DNA from: Pratylenchus scribneri
Taxonomy: Eukaryota; Nematoda; Chromadorea; Rhabditida; Pratylenchidae
NCBI GenBank assembly: GCA_030063045.1
Contig: JAQSEB010000033.1
Coordinates: forward strand, 3,523,001-3,587,000
DNA: 64,000 bases
Direction: 5' to 3'
The notes under the pieces are model-generated. The model did no database searches and had not been told where the DNA came from. It saw only the letters and a list, made by a program, of their open reading frames with translations. Within the stretch, counting starts at the first letter, position 1. Each line of letters opens with the position of its first letter. This document shows, one piece after another, positions 1 to 11,600 of the stretch. The position numbers and the translations under genes were made by a program.

Positions 1-19
1 TGATTAATTTTCCATTTAG

Positions 20-1640
20 ACCAATGTCAATGCCTTATCTTTGTTGTAAAATGTGGCGATGGAAAGATTTACAAGTGGATGCGGCACTCCATAGGCTTGA
101 TCCTCTTCCTTGGTGTCGTTTTGGCCGAGGTAATTTTTAAATAGCATTTAAAAAGACCACCAAAATTATTAAAGTGACAATCAACAATGCCACCGTCTCC
201 TGCTGCAATCCATACCATTATGGGCTTTGGTTAACCGAAACGAGCACATCCGATGAGCAAAGCATAAGTTCAGGAATTTTGGCAAACGGAGGTGGAACGG
301 CGACGGGATTGCCAAGTTAGTTTTTTTAAAACAAATAAATAGTAGTACTAACACATTTAAAGTGGCTTCCCCTAAATTTTCAAATTAATCTTCAATTCTT
401 TTCTACAGATGAAACAATTATTGGCGATACAACAATCGGTAACACAAAATGCATTTATTCTTCATTATAAATCCCCTTAAATCCATGCAGGTCATGTTCG
501 AAGTGCATTCCAACATTCCCTCGCAAAAGCAGCAAAAAGGGATCAACCTGAGGGTGAATCGCCTCCAACCACTCCACCACCGGCACCACCAATTGGAAAT
601 AGCGATCATCACATGGGCAATCATTTGTCAGCATCAATGGCCGGTAGCAGAAGAATCTCGCACAGTGTTCATCACCAAGCAATGTGTAAGTAAGGTCAAC
701 ACTCTAGCTCTAATGCGTTTCTAGTATTTTTGATTCGAAATACTTTATTTCGTCTGGAAATGAACAGTTTAAGGTATAAAATTGCATAAAAATTACAATC
801 AAACTCGACAAAAAATACCTTCCTCCGAGCGGATTCGAACCTGCGACCTAAATTTTTCGAAGTGAAGAGTCTCCCCTTTGCGCTAAAAATTTAAGGGGGA
901 AATTCTCAATTTTTGTGGTATAAAATCTATAAATTCTAGTTAGTCTAAAACCTACCAACTACCCTGATTTAAACCAAAATGGAAATAATACTCAAATAAA
1001 TTTATTATTAAATTTATTCCTTTTTTAGCCTGGGGCCGAATGGCACGGTGGCAATTCAATGAAAGGGTCGGAGATGTGGTCAATTTGGTGGGCCAATTCG
1101 TTGTTGTGGGCCAATTGGCTGGCACCGTATTCGATGGTCAGGATATAAAAAGTGCATGGGATTTGGACAATTCCACTTCATTCGCCCTAATTCGACAATC
1201 ATCGGATGCAACTTCCGAAAATTTGGATGAAGTTTGGCTTTATAACAGGTCAAATTCATTTTTATAAAAATATTTTTTGCCATTTTAGCAGTGATCAGCC
1301 AATATTTATGTGCGTTTCTCACAATTTTGCAAGGGCATCATCCAGTGAAGCGCCAAATATACGGAGAATTTCGCCCGGCTATTCCATTCGTGTTCATCGC
1401 ACAACGGTTGGAAGAGCAAATCAACCGGCCATCACCACCACTGGAATGATCAACGCCCAAAATCAGAATGCAATCACCGCCGAATCATTGGCCAATGACA
1501 CCGTACATCGTGCCGACTCTCCAATCCCTGTTAATCCGGTTTCATTGCTCACCATAAGCATCGGCTCAGGATGGGGAAGAAATTACGACCAAAAATCGGT
1601 GGCCAATCTCCAATGTCGATATGAAGTGATTTTCACATAG
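20..1640 (+). CDS. Inhibitory SMAD (SMAD6/7 type), 3' part
   Basis: Six exons fit GT-AG rules: 20-129, 175-315, 409-438, 491-685, 1029-1248 and 1289-1640. They join in frame to 348 visible residues; the start lies left of the window. The first two exons hold the end of an MH1 domain (LCCKMWRWKDLQ, then VSCCNPYHYGLW). A Ser/Pro-rich linker (SPPTTPPPAPP) follows, then an MH2 domain starting WGRMARWQFNERVG, with DEVWLYNRS near its middle and GWGRNYDQ near the C-terminus. The CCNPYH motif, the VWLYN motif and an ending without a C-terminal SSxS receptor-phosphorylation motif match inhibitory SMADs better than receptor SMADs. By family, such proteins bind receptors or SMADs in the cytoplasm and nucleus and damp TGF-beta/BMP signalling. 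C. elegans TAG-68 is the likely counterpart. The family is sure; the exact orthologue is inferred. Confidence 0.85.
735..890 (-). repeat. tRNA-derived SINE copy in SMAD intron
   Basis: Read on the minus strand, it has the head TAGGTCGCAGGTTCGAATCC (RNA polymerase III B box), then GCTCGGAGGAAGGTATTTTT, a T-rich body and a tail near CCAGACGAAATAAAGTA. The same order occurs in the copies at 3.9, 4.0, 53.1, 61.4, 62.0 and 63.0 kb. This copy lies in the 686-1028 intron, antisense to the gene. Confidence 0.6.
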
Positions 1641-2319
1641 GAATATGTCCTCCCCATCCATAGTATAGAAGAAAAACCCCCTCTCAACTGCTTGCCTACA
1701 TTTTTAGGATGCTTTAGATATAATTCTTCCCATCGCCTAGTCTAAACAATTTTCATTCACCCTATTTCAATTGTTTCCTTCCAATTTTGTATATTTTGTG
1801 GATATTAATTACTCATCAATAATATTTGAATAACAAAATCCATATATTATTTACCGATCTCAATTCGCTTCCTTTTATGTTATTTATTGTTAAATTTGAT
1901 GAATGATAAAAATTCTCACTTATTAAATGCGTAAAATTCACAAATTATTATCAAAATTTGATTGAAAATATTTTAAAAATTAATATTATAATTTAAAAAT
2001 TTTTAACATTTTTAGCTCATAATCAGAGGAATATTTTTTAAAAGTACAAATTTATGGATTGATGCAATGCAATAAAATAGTGCAATAGAAAAATTCAAGG
2101 TATGTGGGAGGGGAGAGAAAAATGAGTTGAGAGTGAAATGAAATAGAAAAGGGGGAAGAGGGGTAGAGCTAGACGACTATTTATTTTTGTTTTGTGAATG
2201 GCGGCGCCTGGCACGGTGCTGCCTGCCTTTGGGTGGTGGTTCCCAAGGCAAAAACTCAACTCTCATTCTCTTCAATATTTCAGGCCCAAAGGCAAAAATA
2301 TGTGAACATCGTCTAAAAA
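1641..2319. other. Intergenic spacer
   Basis: AT-rich spacer between the SMAD stop and the LRR gene. It holds 3' untranslated sequence and probably the LRR promoter. No ORF with family resemblance is seen; the 102-codon ORF across 2187-2495 overlaps the LRR signal-peptide exon in another frame. Confidence 0.5.
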
Positions 2320-5274
2320 ATGAACAAAAAAATAATGAAAAATTCCATCGAATTTCTGCCATTTTTTATTCTCCAAATTTGCTTTACAATCCTCGCATCC
2401 GGAACAATTGCCCACCGCGATCCATGTGCACCAATCGACAAGGCATTCACAGACCCAGATTCAGAAAAACCCGTAAGAATTTTGAATTTATTTGATTATA
2501 TTCTCCAAAATTAATTCAGATGTGCCAATGTTTAGTAAATCCAACGAGCATTTTATCAATGGCATCAATTGCAAATTCAACTTCATCAGAGGAAGAAGAC
2601 AATGAATTTTGGATTGGATGCACTCGCCAAAAGATGCCGGCCCTCTACCGGTCGTTGTTCGCCATGAATGATACAAAAATTCAGCATTTTCACATTTGGG
2701 ATTCGCTCATTCCAATTATTCCAAATGAAATGTTCTCAAAGGTTTCTTTAGATTTAATCCATTTTCTATATTGATTTTTGCGCAGATTCGCCCCAAAAAA
2801 TTAACCATTGAAAATTCACGAGTGGGCGTTCTCCGCAATGAGGCATTCGCAAATATTGGAGAATCATTGAAAGGTGAATTTAAATTAATTATTAAAATTA
2901 ACCAAAATAATTCAGAATTGAGCCTAAGGAATAATATTTTGAAGGATTTTGAGGATAAAATCCTGGCCAATCTCACAAAATTGACAATGCTCGATCTCAG
3001 CGGCAATAAATTGGCAGAAATAAAAACAGTTCAAATTAGTCAATTGAATAAATTGGAGAAATTGATGTTAAATGGAAATCAACTTTCGAGGTAAATTCCA
3101 ATCATAATAATGGACTATAATAAAATATTTAGCTTAAAAGATGGACTCTTTCAAACTTTTGGCAATTTAAAAATGTTGAATTTGGCAAATAATCGATTAA
3201 AGCGAATCACAAAGTAAAAATGAATAATTATTTTAATAAATATTTTAATTTTTAGTGAAACATTCAAAGGGCTTGGCAAACTTGAAGTGCTCATTTTGAG
3301 AGGTTTTTTTTAAATAAATGCAAATTTCTTATAAGTTAAACCATTTTTCAGGCAATCGAATTGAATCCATCGATGAGGATGCATTTTCCCATTTAAAATC
3401 ACTCAAAATACTCGATTTATGGCACAACAAAATTGAAAAAGTAAATTTTAATTTTATTCCAAAAATATAATTCCAATTTAAGGTGAACATTCGTGGCCAT
3501 CAAAAATTGGAACGCGTAATTTTGGCCAACAATTCAATCACAAATTTGGCCGAAATTAAATTGGAGGATTTGCCCAGCCTGACCAATTTGCATTTGGAGG
3601 ACAATAAAATTTCAATGATCGATGACAATGATTTGATTGGATTGAAAGGCAGTGGAAAATTGATTAGCCTGATAGCGGATGGGAACAATATTTCCTGGAT
3701 TGGTTGCCGTGCATTTGAGCCAGTCCCGAATTTGATGGTCCTTTCAATGCAACGCAACAAAATCACCTCTCTCTCATGCTCATCAACACGCGATCCAAAA
3801 TGTAATTTTTTTATTAAAAAATGAAGAAATCTAATAAAAAAAATTTTTGAAAATTCGGGGATCTTCACTATTGCAAAAATTAGGTCTCAGGTTCGAACCT
3901 TCTTGGAGGAGGTATTTTTTCAAGCTCGATTCACGTTTTTAAGCAAATGGTTTATACTTTATAGAAATTCTAAAAAAATTTTTTTTTCAAAAATTTTCAA
4001 TATAAAGAGGGGTCCATTCTTTGAAAAAATTATATCTCGGGTTCGAATCCACTTGGTGGAAGGTATTTTTATTTGGCTTAATAAGACATTTTTATCCATT
4101 TTTACACATTCTAAAATAAATTTCTAGTCGAAATATATTATTTGGACCAAAAATTTGGTAGAAAAATTTAATAAAATCGATTTAAAATTAATAATTTTTC
4201 CCATTCATTAAATTAATTCAAATTATTTTTTTCAGCATTTTACGTCTATTTGGATCGATCCGTGCTGGAACCGCTGAAATCGTTACGGCGTCTTCTCCTC
4301 TCCCACAATGAAATTACATTGGTCAATGACGAGGATTTGGCCGCATGTCATCGTTGCGTGATTTGGCATTGGACCATAACCGAATAGTGAAAATGGGAAG
4401 GAGCAGCTTTCAAGGCCTCAAACTCAACAAATTATTCCTCAACAACAATCGACTCTACTATTTGCCAAAAGGAATTTTTGATGGACTTACACCGCCCGAT
4501 TTGCAGATTGTCGACATTTCTTTGGTATTTATTTTTGGAAATAATTAAAATAGCGGAAAGAACATTGAAAAATGGTGAAAAGATTATTGAAATTGAAAAA
4601 GTTAAAACCATATCAGTCCTCCTCAAGGTGTATTGCATCATTTGATATGATTTGGATTAGGTTTAATCAATTTTAACCAAAAAGCATAAGATGGTTTAAA
4701 CGGTTTAAAACCAAAAACGATTTAATGCCTTTTAATTTTAACCAAACTAGATTAAATTGTTTAAATTTAGAATAACTGGGAATGCATTTGCGAACAAGAA
4801 TGGATTGGCGATTGGCTGGCCGGCCTAGGCGCCGTAAATTCCAATTCCGGTTCACTTGGCTGTCTGGTGGATGGCCGATGCCACGAAGCGGATCCAAGCA
4901 CAATTATCGAACCGGAACCGGAAGGACACGAATTTTGGATAAAATTGGCCGCCTTCATCCTGGCCATCGTTGCCATCCTCCTTCTCATCATCGCCGGCTA
5001 CTTCTACATGCAAGAGGGCCTTCACAATTTGCCACTTCGCCGCTTCAATTCCGACACAATCCGGCTGATACCATCCCAAGAAAGTCTCTACTCCTTCCCA
5101 AATCCAATAATAATTGGCAGTAATGAAATGGCAAAATCTCAACCAGCAACAATCATTCCGCCATTATCAATTCGAACTCCAGCGACAAAATCCACCACCG
5201 CAGCAATCAAAACGGAAGGAGGCGATGATGATTTGAACAAGAAGGACAGGAAGAAGGTCAGATTCAACGACTGA
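2320..5274 (+). CDS. LRR single-pass membrane protein (PAN-1/LET-4/EGG-6-like)
   Basis: Ten exons: 2320-2472, 2520-2741, 2786-2873, 2916-3090, 3133-3213, 3256-3302, 3352-3440, 3483-3801, 4236-4524, 4771-5274. They total 1967 nt, one base short of 656 codons. In order: a signal peptide (FFILQICFTILASGTIA), a Cys-containing N-cap (MCQCL), about a dozen extracellular leucine-rich repeats (for example LTMLDLSGNKLAEI, LKILDLWHNKIEKV), and an LRR C-cap (NNWECICEQEWIGDWL). A membrane helix (FILAIVAILLLIIAGYF) and a cytoplasmic tail of about 90 residues follow. Nematode eLRR membrane proteins of this layout act at the apical extracellular matrix; that role is inferred. At 4345 the frame breaks: one missing base after GCA would join the two halves of one repeat, so a homopolymer error is likely. 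Confidence 0.8.
3855..3990 (+). repeat. tRNA-derived SINE copy in LRR intron
   Basis: It contains AGGTCTCAGGTTCGAACCTT (B box at about 3890), then a GAGGAGGTATTTTTT block and a T-rich body. It lies in the 3802-4235 intron, in the sense direction and directly before a second copy. Confidence 0.6.
4005..4150 (+). repeat. tRNA-derived SINE copy, second in the same intron
   Basis: It has the head TATCTCGGGTTCGAATCCAC, a GGTGGAAGGTATTTTTATTT block, ACACATTCTAAAATAAATTT and a tail near CTAGTCGAAATATATTA. This is the best-preserved full-length arrangement on the left side of the window. Confidence 0.65.
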
Positions 5275-6225
5275 CAAAAAGAAATTGACGCATTTTTGGA
5301 TGAATTTATTTTATTTCGGATGATATTTCCCCTACCCCCAAAAAGAATTACACAAGATCTTCACAATTTAATATTTTGTTTATTAAAGCCCATTTTTATT
5401 TCTCATTTTTATTTATTCTGTAAAAATAAATTTTATTAAAAAATTAAATCGGTCAATATTTTCTTTATGATAATTTTAAACCTAAAAACGTCCTTCCACT
5501 CCGTAATTTGTCCAAACAAAGAATTGTTACGGCGAAAAGAAAGAGACGATTCTCAATGTGAATCTTATCTAATTTTTTTAATTCATGACCAAAATGGAAT
5601 ATTTGGCTCAATTGGTTAAGTCATGGTTTTTTGACTTTTCTACCAAGGTTCAATTCCTGGGTGAGGAGGTTAATTTTTTTTAGTGAATTAGAGAAACGAA
5701 AATTTTTTAAATTGAAAATTGCTTATTAAATCAACCATTAAGAAGCGAAAGAAACTATGCCGAAAATTTGACTTCCATTTCTTCTGATTTAGCTTATAAT
5801 TATAAAACATTAATAAGAGCAATTTGGATTGCTTTGGACGTGATTTTGGCCAAATATTTGGACTAGTTTTTTGGAATTTTTAAAATTGAAAATTTCAATA
5901 GAAAAATGATCATTCTGAATTGAATAAGACCCATGCTGAACACCTGAATCACATTCCTGAAGGATCTAGCATTTTTTCTTTCAATACTCCAAAAAGGAGA
6001 ATTAGTTCAAAATTCAAATTCCCGAGTAAAATTTTTATCGAAACGAAAGATTTATTTGGCGGAATTTCAAAATTTCTTTCAAAGTCCAAAAAGGAGTACT
6101 AGTTAAAAATTAACGAGAATTGGGAATTAATAATATTTTCACAATACATTTAATTTAAAAGTCCATTTTTTTAAATATTTATTTTTAAAAAAATTCAAAA
6201 TTGAATAAAAATATAGTTAAATCGG
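5275..6225. other. Spacer with tRNA-like segment and a decayed terminal-exon copy
   Basis: No complete gene is seen. 5595-5690 has a tRNA-like order: an A box (TGGCTCAATTGGTTAAG), a short hairpin and a B box (GGTTCAATTCCTGG). On the minus strand at about 5445-5540 lies a decayed relative of the exon at 6226-6315, sharing TTCAAAATnAT-like sequence and the TGACCGATTTAA after its end. Confidence 0.4.
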
Positions 6226-6315
6226 TCAATAAAGGGATATCTTCTCCATAATCATTTTGAATCCAACGGCATCCACCCGGCCATTCTTCTTCGAATCCGC
6301 AGTGTTTATCATTTC
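6226..6315 (-). CDS. Possible terminal exon of an EF-hand-like gene
   Basis: Minus strand: an acceptor TTTTTTATAG, then 30 codons reading EMINTADSKKNGRVDAVGF and ending EKISLY, followed by TGA and an AATAAA about 60 nt on. The stretch DSKKNGRVDAVGF has the spacing of a degenerate EF-hand loop, and the flanks look like the helix of a last EF-hand. Upstream sequence at 6320-6470 has no stop in one frame (NGNKIDRQFNWEDW) but contains 17-bp duplications and no sure splice site. The parent gene is not identified. It could also be a pseudogene fragment, because a decayed relative lies 0.8 kb away. Confidence 0.25.
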   Translation of the reverse strand, partial: EMINTADSKKNGRVDAVGFKMIMEKISLY

Positions 6316-6856
6316 CTATAAAAAAGGACATTATGCCTAATTAAAACCAAAATCCAAAACCTTCTGACCCCAATCTTCCCAATTAAATTGTCGATCGATT
6401 TTATTCCCGTTCCCGATTTTATTCCCGTTCCCGCCCCTTTTCTATTGCTGTTTGGGCGCTTAAGCCCAATTGTCAGTCAGTCTAACATCCGACTCAAGAT
6501 TTCCTTTGACTTTGCCCTTCCGGCTTTTGAACCGCCTTTTGTTCCCCAAATATTTACGAATTGAATAAATATGTCAGCAAAATATGAATATTTATGGGGA
6601 AGGATGGACAGCAATGTCCTCAAGTATTTCATGGAGGTCCTTTGGAACGCTGGCGGCAAGTCATTGTGAAATGTGTGAATTTTAGCAATAGTATTTATTA
6701 AATAATCCAAAAATGTGTGATGTGTGAATTTTAAATTAAAATAGATTGGAATGAATAAAATTGGTTAAAGTGTGTGAATGTATTTTCTTTCCCAATATTA
6801 TTTTGATTTAATCAATTTTCATTTTCCATTGGCATTTTCCCTTTCACTTCCTCTTC

Positions 6857-7431
6857 TCAAACAAAGTGGCTTGCCCCCGGATTTGTCGATTGCTCATGGA
6901 TTGAAGGCAAATATGATGAAGCCGGACGAGGCAAATTGAGACGTTGCGAAAGAGGCAAATAGACGACCGGAGGCTCACGGCAAAAATGGACCGGATGATC
7001 AAATCCTTAAATAATTATGGCTGAATTGGAAAATGATGGAATGAAAAACCAGATGCAGACGAAATGTGCGGAGTAGGCTGTTGTTGGTTTCGACGAAGTT
7101 GGCGAAAGGAACGACGAATAGAAGATGTGTAACGGCGGAAATTGGGCATGGTTGGAGCAGTTTTTGAACAGCAATTGGTCCAAAAACGAAGGCCAAACAA
7201 CTTGAGTGCCAACACACCAATTAAAATGCCAGAAAATAATGCCCCAAGGAAGATCAAGACAAGAATGACGATGAAATGGTCCGTTGGAATGGAAACATGG
7301 GGAGGAAGAGCATTTGGATTGAGGCCTGGTGGCCAGCAGACGTCAGGCTCGGTAAAGTGAATCGGTGTCCAGCAAACGTTTGGAGCCGGACATTTGAGGC
7401 CACAGTTGTCTTTGACCTCCCAAATTGACAT
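6857..7431 (-). CDS. Small one-pass membrane protein, unrecognised
   Basis: Two exons, 7050-7431 and 6857-7005, are separated by a 44-nt GT-AG intron and join in frame to 176 residues. Without the intron the frame stops at once; with it the reading continues SASGFDHPVHFCREPP. The N-terminal part is short and rich in Cys, Pro and Trp (CGLKCPAPNVCWTP, VCWPPG). One long hydrophobic helix follows at about residues 50-75 (FIVILVLIFLGALFSGILIG), then a basic tail rich in Arg, Gln and Ser. There is no clear signal peptide, so an N-out, C-in one-pass protein is likely. I do not recognise a family. Confidence 0.6.
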
Positions 7432-8676
7432 TTTCGTGGAAAATTATGTTAAAATATTTGATGAATGAATAATTTATTTCTAAAATTAACACATAAAAAT
7501 AATAATGGATATTAATAATAATATAATAACAATAAAATATAATAATAAAACAATGATTAAAAGCAATTTTAACAATTTTTTTAAAGAAATAACCTATGCT
7601 TAAATTAGCTTAAAATTCAGCCTATACTAAATCCTATTTGGACTTGAAATTGTGATTTAAAAATTGCTTTAAAAAAGGACATTAAAAATAAAATGGAAAA
7701 TGTTCGTTAATTCAATAAAATGAAATGTTCATCAAAAATAAAATAAAATGTTCTTCTCAAAAGGACAGCGCAATCCAATGGCCGGAGCAATGAACACCTG
7801 CAAAAAGGGAAAATGTTGTTTTCATAAAATTCTTTTTTTCCAAGCCTAACACATATCCTACTTTACTAACGGCCGATGGTAAAGAATTGGATAATGATGG
7901 GAAGAGGAGCTGAAAAAGCCCATGATTTTTGGAATTGGAATCGAAAAAAGAGTGGGCGTAAGACAATTGTCGAAAATTTGGATCCAAGAAATAAAAAGAA
8001 GACTAAAAGAAAAACGCCCCGGGGAAGGATCCCAAGGCAATTTGGAGGAAGATTTTTGTGGAACCCTTTGTGATTAATTAAATGGCAAAAAAAACTATCT
8101 TATGATAGCAAAATAAAATGTAAACACTATTCTTCGAAAATATTGAGATTAATCTGGGGCCAAAATCTAAAGTTGGCCGGGAAATAAAAATTAATTAAGC
8201 TTAATTTTTCAATTAAGAAAAGTTAAAAAACGCACATTGAAATTTGCCAAAATCATTGAATTGCCAGCCATTGATTGCCAATAATTGCCATTTGCCAGCC
8301 AACGAGCCACCGGACCAAATTTTGCTGAAAATTCAAGGAACAAACACCAAAAATACATAAAGTGGTTACCGTATTTTGGTGAAGAAAAGGCCGTCAGCCA
8401 AAGTGCCTTTGCCAATTTGTCGGTGCCAATTTGGTTGCCAATTTGCCAGTACCAATTGGTCGTTCTGGTTGGCCTGAAATTTAATAAAATTTTAATAAAA
8501 TTTTCACATTTAGCTAAAAAATAAAATTATTAAAAATACAAAAATATATTAAAAATTCTAATTAAATTTAGCAAAATATAATTAAAATTGATTAAAGATC
8601 ATCAAAAATCAGACAATTAAAAATTGATCCATACGCAAAAAAATATCTAACCACAAGTCAAAATAGAGCACAAAAA
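7432..8676. other. Spacer left of the Gag-Env ORF
   Basis: AT-rich, with a stretch at 8270-8470 made of loosely repeated TTGCCA/TTGGC words. No primer-binding site, polypurine tract or long terminal repeat could be seen upstream of the Gag start. A minus-strand stretch at 7757-8080 contains hydrophobic reading in several frames but no consistent gene. Confidence 0.4.
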
Positions 8677-11600
8677 ATGTCAGAAAGGAGGGACAGAAGC
8701 AGAAGCCCAATTACAGCACCTATGGCAGCAGTGTTAAAAAAACAAATTGAGGAATTAGAAAAAAAATTGGCCACACGCAATTCACATTTCCCTCAACCAA
8801 CTTATGATGGGACAACGGATTTTTATCGATTCCTAAATGATTTCAATATGTATGCTACTGCCCAAGGATGGAATTATGCGGATTCTACTCGGACCCTCCC
8901 TTTGTCATTGACCGGTGAAGCCAAACAAATTTACTTGAACATGGACCCAGAAAAAAAGAAGAATTGGAAGGATTTGACCCAAGAATTGGCGGAAAAAACC
9001 AAAAAATTCGATCCACAAGGATCTGCATTGAGAAAATTAACTTCACTAAAATTGGATGACTCGCCAATGAAATTGGGAAATACGGTCCGAATTTTATGCG
9101 AAGAGGCGTTTCCCGATCCGAATTTTAATTCTGAAGGGAGAGAACAACAGGCTGTACATTACTACCTAAGTGCTCTCCCCACTGCAATTAAAAGGAAAAT
9201 TTTTTTCATGGATAAACCAAAAAATCTACAGGATGCAATTTTATTGGTAAAAAGAACGTTGGAAATAAAAGAAGATTTGGAACGGGAAGACAATGAAAAA
9301 TTGGAAATGAGGGAAATGAAGGAACAGGTAAATGCTATTTTCACGCGAATTGAGAAGGATGAAGAGAGAAGACTTGAAATGGAGAAACAGGAAAAGGAAA
9401 AAAATGAAGCGAATGGTCGAAATTGGAGAGGCAGAGGAAGAGGAAATTGGAGAGGAAGAGGACGCGGTCGATATCGTGGAAAGGGGAGAGGCAATTTTCA
9501 AGGAAACCCCAATTTTATGCCATTGGGCCAAGGAAATGCGAATTTTGTGCCCATTGGGCAAAATAATGGAAATTTCACTCCAATTGACAAAGGCCAACTG
9601 CAAAGCAATTTTGCTCAATTGGAATGCTATAATTGTGGAAAAAAAGGTCATTTTGCTAGAGACTGCTGGGCACCCAAAAGAGGGGGATTTTATGGACAAA
9701 GGGGTAATTTTCAGGGACAATGGCAAGGCCAAAATCAACAAATGAATTGGCAACAAGGAAATAACCTTCAGGGAAATAATTTTGGCGGTGCTTCATATGG
9801 AAATCCCCAGGTGCAAAATTGCCAAACAAATTGCATTCAAAAAGGTTCCCGGAGTCCTAGCCGATCACCCTCACCATTTCTCAATTTTTTGACAATAACA
9901 ACAATTATTTTGGCAATTTTTGGCATAATTTTTGTTCCAGTTAAAGCTCAATATCAAATTTGCAGCGAAAATACGCCAACTACCCCGTTGGAATTTCCAA
10001 AACCAATAAGTTGTCTACCCCCAATGGAGGAAAAAGCTGCCGAAATGAATGTCACACTATACTTGCCAGTTCGAAACCCAAAACAATTTCCAGTTTTTAA
10101 ATGTCATCAGGTGGTTACGGAAATTTGCACGACCTCTACATTTTATTTTTGGAATGGAATCAAATCAAAAATAGTGTTTGAAAGAGGCGTGGAAAGGTCA
10201 GAATGCGAAAAATTTAAAACAAAAAGGGATGGAACAATGAGGCAGATCAATGAAGGGACATGGACAACTACAAATATGGAAAAAATTGAATATTCATGGA
10301 ATTCGGAAAATTGTCAAATAACAATTAATGATTGGATTGAAGTCGGGAAAGGAGGAATTTTGGACTTTGTTTTAATTACTTCTTTTGGATTCCAACTAAA
10401 CCCCTATAAGGAATTCGAAAAAATGTCAAATAGAAGTTTCTTATGGGACAATCCTCCGCCGGAAATGTGGAAAACGCATACCCCAGTTGGACCCTATAAA
10501 ACCGAAATCACCGAAAAATCAATCGTTATTGAATCAGAACAGGCGGTTTTCTTTTTTGAAAAGGAAAAACAGGACAGGGAACACATTATTGGAGTCCCGA
10601 AAAATGCTCATCTAATGTGCAATGATGTTTTCGCGGAAATACATTATAAAGAGATTGAAAAACGGTCAAAAAGGGCTATTAAACAAAATGCAACACAAAA
10701 AGTGAGACCGACAAAAAAACAGGCTGCTCTACGCCCCACGGGCATAAACTTTACAAATATAGGGCAAAACACAACAAATTCATCACAATCAATTTCAACA
10801 ACAACAATTCCACCACAAATATTTTACACAACAACAAAACTCCCACAAACTATCCCAATAAATACAACAAAACCACAAATAATTTCCTCAACAACAAAAA
10901 CAACTTCAACAACAATACAAACAACAAAAATAACTCCAACAATCCCAACAAGCACAAACACGCCTAAAACAATTCCCTCAACTACAAAAATACCCCAAAC
11001 ATTCACAACCCCAAAACCAACTCAATTAATTTCAACAACTACAAAAACATTTACAACAACAAAAACACCAAAAACAATTTCCACAACAAAAATACCATTT
11101 ACAGTAGTAACTAGTACAAAATTACCAAAAACAATCCCAACAACAATCACAAAAATAACGGTCACAACGACCACAAAAACACACCAAAATACTCCAAAAC
11201 CAACAAATACAATTCCATCCACAAAAACAATTACAGAAACAATAAAAATAGTAGAAACATTGGTCGAAAAATCAAATATAACAAATAATTTGGTTAATAA
11301 TGAAAATATTAATAAAATTTCACCCACTTTTCCTGCTTTGCCTGAGGAGGAATGGCCGGAGTCGGCAAGCCAAATGGATGATGCGGAGGATGAGCAACAT
11401 GAAAATGATGAAAATTTTAATAAATTGGACGTTGAAATGGAAAATGACGATAATTATGATGAAGAAATGGGAAATTATTATGACGAAAAGAATGATGAAA
11501 TAATTAGTGAAAGAAAAAAGAGGACAACGCCTCAAACAACGCCAGATGCGGTTTGGGAAAGAAAAGTTGAAAAGAGCCGAGCTCGTTCAAAAGGGCAGGA

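Noticed and set aside
6477..6710. Histone-H2A-like word GGSKAGRAKSK in a 77-codon minus ORF
   Set aside because: No further histone-fold sequence; chance Lys/Gly-rich reading.
7757..8080. Possible last exons of a sideroflexin-like gene (minus)
   Set aside because: Hydrophobic words (APLPIIIQFFTIG, VFIAPAIGL) lie in different frames that no GT-AG splice joins; resemblance too weak.
9241..9756. Minus-strand 171-codon ORF in the Gag region
   Set aside because: Shadow of the Gag frame; strongly biased composition, no domain.
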